Assembly (NCBI RefSeq): GCF_034651555.1
Contig: NZ_JAYEEQ010000004.1
Span: 124,001 to 188,000 of the forward strand
Direction: 5' to 3'
DNA from: Aurantibrevibacter litoralis
Lineage (GTDB): Bacteria > Bacteroidota > Bacteroidia > Flavobacteriales > Flavobacteriaceae
DNA: 64,000 bases
Below the pieces are notes generated by a model. That model made no database searches. It was not told the DNA's origin and saw only the letters and a list, made by a program, of their open reading frames with translations. The position numbers and the translations under genes are program-made. Of the stretch, positions 16,823 to 25,679 are shown piece after piece (positions within the stretch are counted from its first letter, which is position 1; the number at the start of each line of letters is the position of its first letter).

Positions 16823-19800
16823 TCAGGGTAAAAATCTTTGGTTTCTCATCGTTAATTGCGGTAATAAAAAACAGTTTTCCGTTTTTATCCAAGAATTTTT
16901 GTAAATGCTTCATTTCTCCTTTCACAAAAAAACCACTGCTGTTATAATTCTGCCATTCAAAATTTAAATTTCCATCGCCTAAGAGCACATGACCAAAGCT
17001 GGCATCTTGTCTTGAGTACTGGGGTTTGTATTCAAAGTTATTACCGCCCATGAGTAAATCTAAATTACCATCCCCGTTAATATCTGTACATACAATTGCA
17101 CAAATACAAGATAATTGGGTGCGATAAGGAAGCTCTTTTACAGTAAAATTGCCATTGCCTTCATTTATAGCGATAATGGAAGATGCAATAGTATTAGACT
17201 TTTGGATAGATGCATTAAAAACGGCATCGGGAAAAAGTTCTGCCACTGTTTTTTTAGCATATTCCGAGGCCTTTATAGCCTGTTTTTTTAAAGAAACTAA
17301 TTGGGTGGTCATTTCCTTTTTTTGATGTAGCGGATAGTCTTGTCCATTAAATGATTGCGAAATTATTTGCTCAATGCTGCCATTACCGTCGTAGTCATTT
17401 ATCCATAATTTCATAGGGGATTCTGTTGTCCCATAATAAGGAACATTTTTTCCTTGATTCCCTAAAATGAGATCCAAGTCTCCGTCATTATCTAAATCTG
17501 CGACCTGAACCACGTTCCAAAGACCATGTAGGCTATCTAGGGTAGACGGTAATTTGCGTAAATTTCTGCCTGTGTTTTTATATATTTTTGGGGTTCCCCA
17601 CTCCGAGGTTATTAGAAGATCCTTTTTGCCATCTCCATCTATGTCTGCCCATTGGGCATCTGTTATCATACCTGCTGTATTGGTGTCATAAGCAAAACGC
17701 TCTGTGGCGTTTGTAAAAGTACCGTCTCCATTATTTTGTAAAAATAAATGCTTTGGGTCTACACCGTAGGTGCCTACAACACTTCGGGAACCAACAAAAA
17801 TATCGGCATAGCCATTCCCATTAAAGTCAAAAGGCGCTATTACTGCTATGTTGTCATTAGTGGTGGGGAAAGTTACTTTTGAAGGACTGAAGTTACCACG
17901 ACCATTATTAAGATATAATCGAATTCGATATTTTCTTTCCTCTCCCACTTCATTACCTCCGGCGCCCACCATAAGATCTACATCTCCATCATTATCAACG
18001 TCAAAAAATACCGCCGCAGTATCTTCATAATCAGCATCTTCTACAAAAACTGGCTGAGAAGTTAGGGCTAATTTTCCGTTTCCTAAATGGGAGTAAAGCA
18101 TAGCTGATTGCCCTGCTGCGCCCCCAATAAAAACATCTTCGTTGCCGTCGCCATCAATATCTCCTACGGCTAGCGCTGGCCCTTCTTGCGATAATTTTTT
18201 GGAGATGAGACCTTCGTAATCAAAATCGCTATAAGTGTTCTCTTGGTGCGTAATTAGTTGATTTTGAGCTATTTCATTTAAAAGTGTTTTTGAGGTGCTT
18301 GACTTAATAAACGCAAACTTTTCCAGAGCATCTTCTTGATATAAAGTTAGTGTTTGATTTGCCTTTAAAGCAATTAATTTCTGTGTTTGATCGTTAGGCC
18401 AAATAACTCTCAGTGAGTCTATTGTTGCTGTTGCTCCTAACCCAATTGCCATAGTATAATCTACAGAGGACTGAAATCCTCGGGAGGGCATTAATTCTTG
18501 AACTATTTCGTTCTCGTTGTAGTATAATTTTACTCTTGTTCCAACACCAAATTTATTGCGGTCTTTTCCTTCAAACCGTAAACGTATAAAATTATTACGG
18601 GTCTCTTTATCAGCATTGTTTCGATATATAAATGCCTCCATATTTACATTGTTTACGACCAGATCTAAATCTCCATCATTATCTAAATCTCCATAAGCCG
18701 TACCATTGGAAAATCCAGGAAAATGAAGCCCCCATTTTTTGGTGTCATTTTCAAAAGTTAAGTCTCCTTTGTTGCGATAGGCATAATTGGACAAAGGCTT
18801 CACAGGCATTTTACTAATAATGGAGTCTATAGATTCCTTTTTGCCCGTAAGGGCCATTTTTTGAATAATTTCATTGGCAAAGAAATCTACAAAATCCAAA
18901 TCTGTCAGATCATGATTTATACCATTGGTAACATAGATGTCTTTTAGACCATCATTATCCATATCAAAAAATAAGCCTGCCCAGCTCCAGTCGGTTTTGG
19001 CTACCCCGCTGTAGTGTGCTATTTCTGAAAAGGTTCCGTTTCCATTGTTGAGTTGTAGTGTATTTTGAATGTATTGTTGAAAAAAGTCTTTACTTTGCTT
19101 GAGTTTGAAGATATCATAGCCTTCAAATTCCATAACCGATTTTACCCGTTGATCGCCTTCGGGCAACATATCAGTAATAAAAATATCTACTAGACCGTCA
19201 TTATTAATGTCTGCAATGTCTATACCCATAGCCGAGAGGCTTAAATGACCTGTACGTTCCTTGATTTCTTCTTTAAATGTTCCATTTTTCTGATTGATGT
19301 AGAGGTAATCTCGTTCATAAAAATCATTTGAGACATATATATCTGAGTAACCATCTTCATTAAAGTCTGTAATCATTACTCCCAATCCAAAACCTATTAG
19401 GCTTCCGTAAATACCGGCTTCTTCACTTACATCTACAAATTTACCGTTGTCGTTTCTCAAAAGCATATCACCCACACCCTTAAAAATATCGGGGACACCT
19501 TCCCAATCCTGTGCCCTAACCTCTCTTTGCGCTGCATAGCCCAAACTGCTTACAGGAATATTACTGTTATTAAGAATATAAGCATCCAAGTCGCCGTCTT
19601 TGTCATAGTCAAAAAAAGTAGCGTGCGTAGAAAAGCCCGTGGTAGCAAGATTATACGCATGGGCACTTTCGGTAAAAGTGAGGTCACCATTGTTAATGTA
19701 CAGGTCATTGTCATGATTGTTGCCTTCCATATTCCCGGCATTACTGACATAGATATCTAGAAAACCATCGCCATTTATGTCTGCCATTACCACACCGGTA

Positions 19801-20204
19801 GACCATGGCTTATTACCGCTTACCCCTGCAGTTTCCGAAATATCCTCAAAAACAAAGTTTCCTTTATTGAGATACAGTTTATTGGCACCCATATTGGCCG
19901 TTAAAAAAATATCTGCCAATCCATCGTTGTTAATGTCTCCTATAGCAACTCCACCACCGTTATAAAAATTGCGATATTTAAAAATGTTAAAATCTTTCTG
20001 ATTTTTAATTGTATTGATAAAGTCAATTCCGGTACTATCGGAAGACAAAAGTGTAAAAAGCGTATTCGATTCTGGCATAGCGCCGCCTGTTAAGTCACCA
20101 TTATTCGAAGTGCAAGCGATACCTAAAGTAAGGATAGTGAAAAAGAAAACTCTTTTTTTATTTAAAAAGCAATATATCTCATGCATACTTAGATCGTATT
20201 TCAT
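16815..20204 (-). CDS. FG-GAP/VCBS repeat lipoprotein with ASPIC-UnbV domain (second copy)
   Basis: A 1129-residue paralogue of the downstream gene with the same plan: signal peptide ending in LGIAC (Cys31), Ca-loop FG-GAP blades, a central ASPIC/UnbV domain (NFIRLRFEG, GVGTRVKLYYNE, PSRGFQSS, VDYTMAIGLGA, IDSLRVIWPND) and a second blade set. The annotated ATG gives a long pre-signal; an in-frame ATG at 20186 would give a signal peptide of ordinary length and may be the true start. The two copies probably arose by tandem duplication. They may bind the same or related ligands at the cell surface. This is the first gene of the minus-strand cluster that ends with the propeller lipoprotein. Confidence 0.85.
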   Translation of the reverse strand: MKYDLSMHEIYCFLNKKRVFFFTILTLGIACTSNNGDLTGGAMPESNTLFTLLSSDSTGIDFINTIKNQKDFNIFKYRNFYNGGGVAIGDINNDGLADIFLTANMGANKLYLNKGNFVFEDISETAGVSGNKPWSTGVVMADINGDGFLDIYVSNAGNMEGNNHDNDLYINNGDLTFTESAHAYNLATTGFSTHATFFDYDKDGDLDAYILNNSNIPVSSLGYAAQREVRAQDWEGVPDIFKGVGDMLLRNDNGKFVDVSEEAGIYGSLIGFGLGVMITDFNEDGYSDIYVSNDFYERDYLYINQKNGTFKEEIKERTGHLSLSAMGIDIADINNDGLVDIFITDMLPEGDQRVKSVMEFEGYDIFKLKQSKDFFQQYIQNTLQLNNGNGTFSEIAHYSGVAKTDWSWAGLFFDMDNDGLKDIYVTNGINHDLTDLDFVDFFANEIIQKMALTGKKESIDSIISKMPVKPLSNYAYRNKGDLTFENDTKKWGLHFPGFSNGTAYGDLDNDGDLDLVVNNVNMEAFIYRNNADKETRNNFIRLRFEGKDRNKFGVGTRVKLYYNENEIVQELMPSRGFQSSVDYTMAIGLGATATIDSLRVIWPNDQTQKLIALKANQTLTLYQEDALEKFAFIKSSTSKTLLNEIAQNQLITHQENTYSDFDYEGLISKKLSQEGPALAVGDIDGDGNEDVFIGGAAGQSAMLYSHLGNGKLALTSQPVFVEDADYEDTAAVFFDVDNDGDVDLMVGAGGNEVGEERKYRIRLYLNNGRGNFSPSKVTFPTTNDNIAVIAPFDFNGNGYADIFVGSRSVVGTYGVDPKHLFLQNNGDGTFTNATERFAYDTNTAGMITDAQWADIDGDGKKDLLITSEWGTPKIYKNTGRNLRKLPSTLDSLHGLWNVVQVADLDNDGDLDLILGNQGKNVPYYGTTESPMKLWINDYDGNGSIEQIISQSFNGQDYPLHQKKEMTTQLVSLKKQAIKASEYAKKTVAELFPDAVFNASIQKSNTIASSIIAINEGNGNFTVKELPYRTQLSCICAIVCTDINGDGNLDLLMGGNNFEYKPQYSRQDASFGHVLLGDGNLNFEWQNYNSSGFFVKGEMKHLQKFLDKNGKLFFITAINDEKPKIFTLNE

Positions 20205-20610
20205 CGTTACTACTTCATCGTTTTATAAAACCTTATGGCTTGAAAAGTTCAACAACTTTTGATGGTCTGTTGTCCTTTCTTTATCAATTCCTTGTTACGT
20301 TAGCGATGCACCTTTTTAAGAAAGATAGGTCAGTTATCGTCTAGACTCATTATGAATTCCCTTAAATCAGACTTAAAAAACGAAGTCGCAAGGTACAAAA
20401 TCCTTACAGAGCAATAGATTAATGAAAAATTAATAAGCCCTAATAATATGCTAAACCGCTTTATTTTATGGGGATTAGTATCCGCATCTATCCTGGATTA
20501 AGCGGTGCAGTTCACTAATTTCTAGGCTGTGATTATATAATTCGCAGATTTTACTTTTTTTAATAAATAATCCAATATATTTATGCAACTAAACAAACCA
20601 AATTAATAAA
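20205..20610. other. 406-base divergent intergenic region
   Basis: It separates the FG-GAP cluster from the symporter gene, so both promoters should lie here, but no exact TAnnTTTG was found. The clearest structure is a stem of ACCGCTT (20455-20461) with AAGCGGT (20500-20506). It encloses GGAT/ATCC (20472-20483), about 100 bases before the symporter start. No small gene is evident. Confidence 0.4.
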
Positions 20611-22263
20611 ATGTTAGGAATTTTTTCTTTTGTAGGCTTTACACTCCTCGTAGCAGTGATATCCTATTTTGCTACCCGAAAAACGGACGAAGGCACCTCT
20701 GATGGCTACTTTTTAGGCGGTCGCAGTTTAACGGCCGGAGTCATCGCAGGATCCTTGTTGTTGACCAATCTTTCTACAGAGCAAATTGTGGGGCTCAATG
20801 GTAGTGCCTATACCGATGGTCTGTCGGTGATGGCTTGGGAAACCTTGGCAGCCATTGCCATGGTGGTAGCGGCTATTTTTCTACTGCCCAGATATCTAAA
20901 AGGAGGCCTTACCACGGTGCCACAGTTTTTAGCCAAGCGTTTCGACGTCATGACAAAAACCATAACTTCCGGTCTTTTTCTAACGGGGTATGTAGTGGTC
21001 CTATTGCCGGTAATTCTCTATTCAGGATCCGTAGCAATCAGTGGAATGTTTAATGTTCCCGAGCTTTTGGATGTTTCTAAATCTACGGCTTTAGTGATTT
21101 GTATTTGGGGCATAGGCATTATAGGGTCTATATATGCCGTTTTTGGGGGTTTAAAGGCAGTCGCCGTGTCGGATAGCATTAATGCCATAGGTCTTATTAT
21201 TGGAGGCATTTTAATTCCCGTGTTCGGGTTAATGGCTATTGGAGATGGCAATGTGCTAACAGGACTGGATAATTTGATAGCCGCAAATCCTGAACGATTT
21301 GATTCCACTGGAGAAAAAGGTCAGGAAGTCCCTTTTCATACCATTTTTACCGGAATGATGTTGGTACAGCTTTTTTATTGGGGCACCAATCAACAAATTA
21401 TTCAACGGGCTTTGGGTGCTAAGAACTTGGCTGAGGGTCAAAAAGGCTTATTGTTAGCTTCTTTTCTAAAGATTCTAGGGCCGTTAATTTTGGTCTTACC
21501 CGGCATGATCGCCTATCATTATTTTGATGGCGGATTAGCCTCTAGTGATTTGGCTTATCCCGAATTGGTACGAGAGGTGCTGCCAAAGCCGTTGATTGGC
21601 TTTTTTGCCGCTGTGCTTTTCGGTGCCATATTAAGTTCGTTCAATAGTGTACTCAACAGTTCGGTTACGTTATTTGGTATAGATATCTATAAACAACATA
21701 TCAATCCTGAAGCCTCGGAGAAGGTGGTGGTACGCTATGGTAAAATATTCGGTATTTGTTTGGCTTTGGGTGCCATGTTCATAGCACCTTTAATTGAAAA
21801 CGCAGGAAGCTTATTCAACTATTTACAGGAAATAAACGGGATTTACAGCATTCCTATTTTTACCATCATCGTTATAGGGTATTTAACCAAAAGAGTACCC
21901 GCTATTGCTGCAAAAATTGGGATTTTATCCGGTTCCATCTTATACATTATCAGTCAGTTTTGGTTGGGACCAAGCCGGGTTGCAGCGGCTTTAGAGGAGG
22001 CAGAAGCGTCCGGAATCACAGACCCGACCGCATTGAAATTGATACAGGCCGATGCCTATCCGCATTATTTAGACATTATGGCAATGCTCTTTGTATTAAA
22101 TATTGCAATTATGCTCATCATCGGAAAATTTTATCCTCGTAAAGAACCCTTTGTATTAGAATACACCAAACAAGTATCTATAGAACCGTACAAATATGCA
22201 AAACAAGTTGGCGCTTTAGTGGTCTTCATCGTAATTGCCATTTACATCTATTTTGCTAAGTAG
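20611..22263 (+). CDS. Sodium/solute symporter (SSS family), probably sugar
   Basis: A 550-residue polytopic inner-membrane protein with about 13-14 membrane helices. SSS-family features include RKTDEGTSDGYFLGGRSL after helix 1, GSLLLTNLSTEQIVGLNGSAY, the YAVFGGLKAVAVSD segment and the FGAILSSFNSVLNSS helix with the conserved small residues of the sodium site. The family imports sugars, amino acids or other solutes with Na+. It faces xylA and xylB across a shared terminator, which makes a pentose or related sugar the likely cargo, but this is inference from position. It is transcribed alone. Confidence 0.85.
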   Translation: MLGIFSFVGFTLLVAVISYFATRKTDEGTSDGYFLGGRSLTAGVIAGSLLLTNLSTEQIVGLNGSAYTDGLSVMAWETLAAIAMVVAAIFLLPRYLKGGLTTVPQFLAKRFDVMTKTITSGLFLTGYVVVLLPVILYSGSVAISGMFNVPELLDVSKSTALVICIWGIGIIGSIYAVFGGLKAVAVSDSINAIGLIIGGILIPVFGLMAIGDGNVLTGLDNLIAANPERFDSTGEKGQEVPFHTIFTGMMLVQLFYWGTNQQIIQRALGAKNLAEGQKGLLLASFLKILGPLILVLPGMIAYHYFDGGLASSDLAYPELVREVLPKPLIGFFAAVLFGAILSSFNSVLNSSVTLFGIDIYKQHINPEASEKVVVRYGKIFGICLALGAMFIAPLIENAGSLFNYLQEINGIYSIPIFTIIVIGYLTKRVPAIAAKIGILSGSILYIISQFWLGPSRVAAALEEAEASGITDPTALKLIQADAYPHYLDIMAMLFVLNIAIMLIIGKFYPRKEPFVLEYTKQVSIEPYKYAKQVGALVVFIVIAIYIYFAK

Positions 22264-22330
22264 TGGTTTGGGAGTTTTAATTTGTTAGGTGAAGATGGCT
22301 CGTTGAGGTGGGCATTTTAAATTATAAAAT

Positions 22331-22362
22331 AAAAAAGGAACCCATGTAGGGTTCCTTTTTTT
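22331..22362. terminator. Bidirectional rho-independent terminator
   Basis: GGAACCC (22337-22343) and GGGTTCC (22349-22355) form a 7-base stem. It is flanked by six A on the left and seven T on the right, so it works in both directions. It lies between the converging symporter and xylA genes. Confidence 0.85.
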
Positions 22363-22383
22363 AGCAATGTCTGTAGCAAACGT

Positions 22384-23709
22384 TTAGATATACTGATTTA
22401 TAATATTTTCAAACAATTCCTGTTTACCGCTTTGCAATTCTAACTCACCATTTTCCTTGGCTATTTCATAAAGATTTTTAAAATCTAATTCGCCCTTTTC
22501 AAAAGCAGCACCCTTTCCGGAATCAAAAGAACTGTATCTTTTCTTGCGCAGCGTATCATAAGGTGATGAGGTGATGATTTTATCGGCAATCAATAAAGCA
22601 CGGGCAAAAATATCGGCTCCGCCAATGTGTGCATGGAACACATCGTCCAGATCGGTCGAATTTCGTCGAATTTTGGCATCAAAATTAATTCCACCTCCTT
22701 GCAATCCTCCGGCCTTTAAAAAGACCAACATGGCTTCGGTTACTTCATTGATGTTATTTGGAAATTGATCGGTATCCCATCCGTTTTGATAATCGCCACG
22801 GTTTGCATCAATACTTCCCAACATACCGTGCGCAGCCGCAATGGCCATTTCATGTTCCATAGTGTGGCTGGCCAAGGTCGCGTGATTCACTTCCAGATTT
22901 AATTTAAAATCGTCTTGCAAACCGTATTGATGCAAAAACCCGATTACGGTAGCAGCATCAAAATCATATTGATGTTTCATAGGTTCCATAGGCTTTGGTT
23001 CAATAAAGAAACTTCCTTTAAAACCTTGACTTCGGGCATAATCTCTTGCCAGACCCAGAAATTTACCCATATGATCTAATTCTCTTTTTATATCGGTATT
23101 CAAGAGCGACATATACCCTTCTCTTCCTCCCCAAAAAACATAGTTTTCACCGTCCAAGGCTATGGTGGCATCCAAGGCTAATTTTACCTGTCCGGCAGCG
23201 CGCGCAAGGACATTAAAATCGGGATTGGTAGCTGCTCCGTTCATGTACCTGGGGTTAGAAAAGCAATTTGCGGTACCCCATAATAGGTTTACACCGGAGG
23301 CGTTCTTTTTTTCTTTAATGTAATCTACAATCGTAGCTAATCGTTTCTCCGATTCTGAGAATGTGGCCGCTTCGCGCACCAAATCAAAATCGTGAAAACA
23401 GAAATAATCAAAGCCCATTTTGGTAATAAACTCAAAAGCGGCGTCGGCCTTTTCTTTGGCTGCTGTGATAGCGTCTGATGACGAATCCCATTCAAAGTTT
23501 TGAGTGCCAGGCCCAAACGGATCGGCACCTACGCCACAGAACGTATGCCAATAGGCAATGGCAAACTTAAAATGTTCCCGCATGGTCTTCCCCGCCACAA
23601 CCTGATCCGGATTATAATACTTGAAGGCCATGGGATTGTCTGAATCCTTTCCTTCAAATTTTATGTCTCCTATTCCTTTAAAATACTCTTTGTCTCCGAT
23701 AAGTGCCAT
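22384..23709 (-). CDS. xylA: Xylose isomerase
   Basis: A 441-residue cytosolic enzyme that interconverts D-xylose and D-xylulose. Active-site residues are visible: H106 and D109 in FCFHDFD, E237 and K239 in IEPKPMEP, and E273/H276 in NLEVNHATL. The segment WGGREGYMSLLNTD is diagnostic. The length matches class II xylose isomerases (about 440 residues). It lies 135 bases downstream of xylB on the same strand, and the pair channels xylose to xylulose-5-phosphate. The gap between them holds no obvious terminator. Confidence 0.97.
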   Translation of the reverse strand: MALIGDKEYFKGIGDIKFEGKDSDNPMAFKYYNPDQVVAGKTMREHFKFAIAYWHTFCGVGADPFGPGTQNFEWDSSSDAITAAKEKADAAFEFITKMGFDYFCFHDFDLVREAATFSESEKRLATIVDYIKEKKNASGVNLLWGTANCFSNPRYMNGAATNPDFNVLARAAGQVKLALDATIALDGENYVFWGGREGYMSLLNTDIKRELDHMGKFLGLARDYARSQGFKGSFFIEPKPMEPMKHQYDFDAATVIGFLHQYGLQDDFKLNLEVNHATLASHTMEHEMAIAAAHGMLGSIDANRGDYQNGWDTDQFPNNINEVTEAMLVFLKAGGLQGGGINFDAKIRRNSTDLDDVFHAHIGGADIFARALLIADKIITSSPYDTLRKKRYSSFDSGKGAAFEKGELDFKNLYEIAKENGELELQSGKQELFENIINQYI

Positions 23710-23844
23710 AATGTGTGATTGTTTATAATTGTTGTTTAAAATTCGATTTTATAAAAGACTTTCAAAAACCTAGATTCCCGGATCGAACCATGTGCCATCC
23801 CTTTACAAGCGTTAATTCTCCTTGGCTAAGGATAGTTTAAAGCC

Positions 23845-25332
23845 TTATTGTTTGCTCATTAGAAGAACTTGCAGTTCTTTCTTCCATCTTTTATAGGCCA
23901 AAAGATAGGGTTCCTTCTTTGCCAAAGGTTTAAAACTTTGTACATAGTCATTTTTCATAATCTGTTCCCCAAAGGTATTAAAATCTCCCTTATGCAATAC
24001 ACAAGCTCTTGCAGCACCGATGGCACCCGTAGTGTTGTAAATTTCGATTTCAGCATCTAACAAGGTAGCAATGGTATTGGAAAATATGTCGGAGCGAAAA
24101 AGATTGTCGTTTCCGGCTCGTAACACTCCTGAGGGAATGCCGTCAGATTTCATAATCTCCATACCATATACAAAGGCAAATGCAATGCCTTCTAAAGCTG
24201 CCCTACACAAATGCCCTTTATGGTGATTGTTAAGGTTAAGATGAAGTATCCTTGTTCCAAGTTCCGTATTATGAAGCATACGTTCTGCCCCATTGCCAAA
24301 AGGAAGTATAACCACCCCGTCTGCCCCAATCGGAATTTCTTGGGCCAAGTCATTCATTTCATCGTAAGATGCAACACCCAAATTATTCAACAGCCATCTG
24401 TACTGTATTCCTGAGCCGTTGATACATAGCAATTTACCTATTCTAGGATGATCTTTTCCATGATTTACATGGGCAAAGTTATTTACCCTAGCACTTTCTT
24501 TAACAGACATATTGTCTGTGATGGCATACACAACGCCGGAGGTACCACCTGTAGCCGCTATTTCTCCGGGGTTGAAAACATTTAATGACAGCGCATTGTT
24601 CGGTTGGTCTCCGGCACGGTATAAAATGGGCGTGCCTTGTGCCAAACCCGATTCTATTGCGCCTTGTTCCGATACATGCCCTTGAATGGAAAATGTATCC
24701 ACAAGGTTTGGCACGACATCTTCGTTAATCCCATAATAATCTAATACCCATTTTGCGAGGGATTGGGTAGAAAAATCCCACAGAATCCCTTCGGACAATC
24801 CAGAAATTGTGGTTGCGATAGCACCACTTAATTTATAGGCGATATAATCCCCGGGGAGCATAAATTTATCAATTTTGGCGTATACCTCAGGTTCATTATC
24901 TTTTACCCATTTCAGCTTTGAGGCGGTAAAATTACCCGGAGCGTTCAATAATTTACCAGCACAGGTTTCTTCCCCTAGTGCTTCAACGGCTTCTTGCCCC
25001 GTAGCTACCGCTCTACTATCGCACCAGATGATTGCATTTCTAAGTGGTACACCTGTCTCATCTACCACCACAAGACCGTGCATCTGATAAGATATTCCAA
25101 TACCTACTATATCCGTTGGGTCAATATTATGGTTTTTTATGAGGGTTTGGGTGGCGGTACATACATGCTTCCACCAATCATCGGGATGTTGCTCTGCCCA
25201 TCCGTTTCGCAATGCCAACATATCCATCTCCTTTTTGGGTTCGCTAACTACGGCAATACTTCTGCCCGAGCTAACTTCCACAAGTGCCGTTTTAATAGAA
25301 GAACTCCCTATATCATAACCAATATAATACAT
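23845..25332 (-). CDS. xylB: Xylulokinase
   Basis: A FGGY-family kinase of 495 residues that phosphorylates D-xylulose. The start chosen is the ATG at 25330-25332, which gives MYYIGYDIGSSSIKT with the phosphate-binding motif near the N-terminus. An upstream in-frame ATG at 25404 would add 24 residues with no family counterpart. Other features are WCDSRA, the GDQPNNALS segment with the likely catalytic Asp, and the GGTSG and GNGAER ATP-side loops. It is upstream of xylA on the same strand. A good -7 element lies about 55 bases upstream. Confidence 0.93.
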   Translation of the reverse strand: MYYIGYDIGSSSIKTALVEVSSGRSIAVVSEPKKEMDMLALRNGWAEQHPDDWWKHVCTATQTLIKNHNIDPTDIVGIGISYQMHGLVVVDETGVPLRNAIIWCDSRAVATGQEAVEALGEETCAGKLLNAPGNFTASKLKWVKDNEPEVYAKIDKFMLPGDYIAYKLSGAIATTISGLSEGILWDFSTQSLAKWVLDYYGINEDVVPNLVDTFSIQGHVSEQGAIESGLAQGTPILYRAGDQPNNALSLNVFNPGEIAATGGTSGVVYAITDNMSVKESARVNNFAHVNHGKDHPRIGKLLCINGSGIQYRWLLNNLGVASYDEMNDLAQEIPIGADGVVILPFGNGAERMLHNTELGTRILHLNLNNHHKGHLCRAALEGIAFAFVYGMEIMKSDGIPSGVLRAGNDNLFRSDIFSNTIATLLDAEIEIYNTTGAIGAARACVLHKGDFNTFGEQIMKNDYVQSFKPLAKKEPYLLAYKRWKKELQVLLMSKQ

Positions 25333-25387
25333 GTGTTTTTTACATTTAATTAATGGGGTTGAAGGTATCAATTTTAGAAATAGGGTA

Positions 25388-25395
25388 CAAATGTA
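25388..25395 (-). promoter_or_regulatory. -7 element TACATTTG for xylB
   Basis: On the minus strand this is an exact TAnnTTTG match, 56 bases before the preferred xylB start. No -33 TTTG at standard spacing was seen. Confidence 0.4.
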
Positions 25396-25624
25396 ATTTT
25401 TCATATTTGATTTCCTGCTTTTGGTCTAATACAGTACCCTTACACTACACACGCCCCTTGCATTTAAAAAGAGCAGCGAAATAAAACGAAATATACAAGA
25501 TGGCGCGAGTTACTCCCAAAACACTCATACTATTGAATGTTTAAAAGCACCGCATACACCCCTCAATACAATGGGCGTTCTCTGTTATCAAGTTCCCTTT
25601 GACCTAAAAAATAGCTACAAAAAA

Positions 25625-25648
25625 AAGACCACCTCGTAAGGTGGTCTT
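25625..25648 (-). terminator. Terminator of the susC-susD operon
   Basis: AAGACCACC (25625-25633) pairs with GGTGGTCTT (25640-25648) around a 6-base loop. Read on the minus strand, the stem runs into a T tract, so it terminates transcription coming from susD. Confidence 0.85.
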
Positions 25649-25679
25649 CTTAAAACACTTAAAAATAATACGCTTTTTA

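Larger units (their letters stand above)
25333..25679. other. 347-base intergenic region between xylB and susD
   Basis: It contains the xylB promoter candidate at 25388-25395 and the susD-side terminator at 25625-25648. The middle, about 25440-25600, is AT-rich text in which I see no gene or clear repeat. Confidence 0.6.

Noticed and set aside
23845..25404. A longer xylulokinase starting at 25404
   Set aside because: The extra 24 residues have no family counterpart and precede the conserved phosphate-binding start at 25332; the -7 element at 25388-25395 also lies downstream of that longer start.
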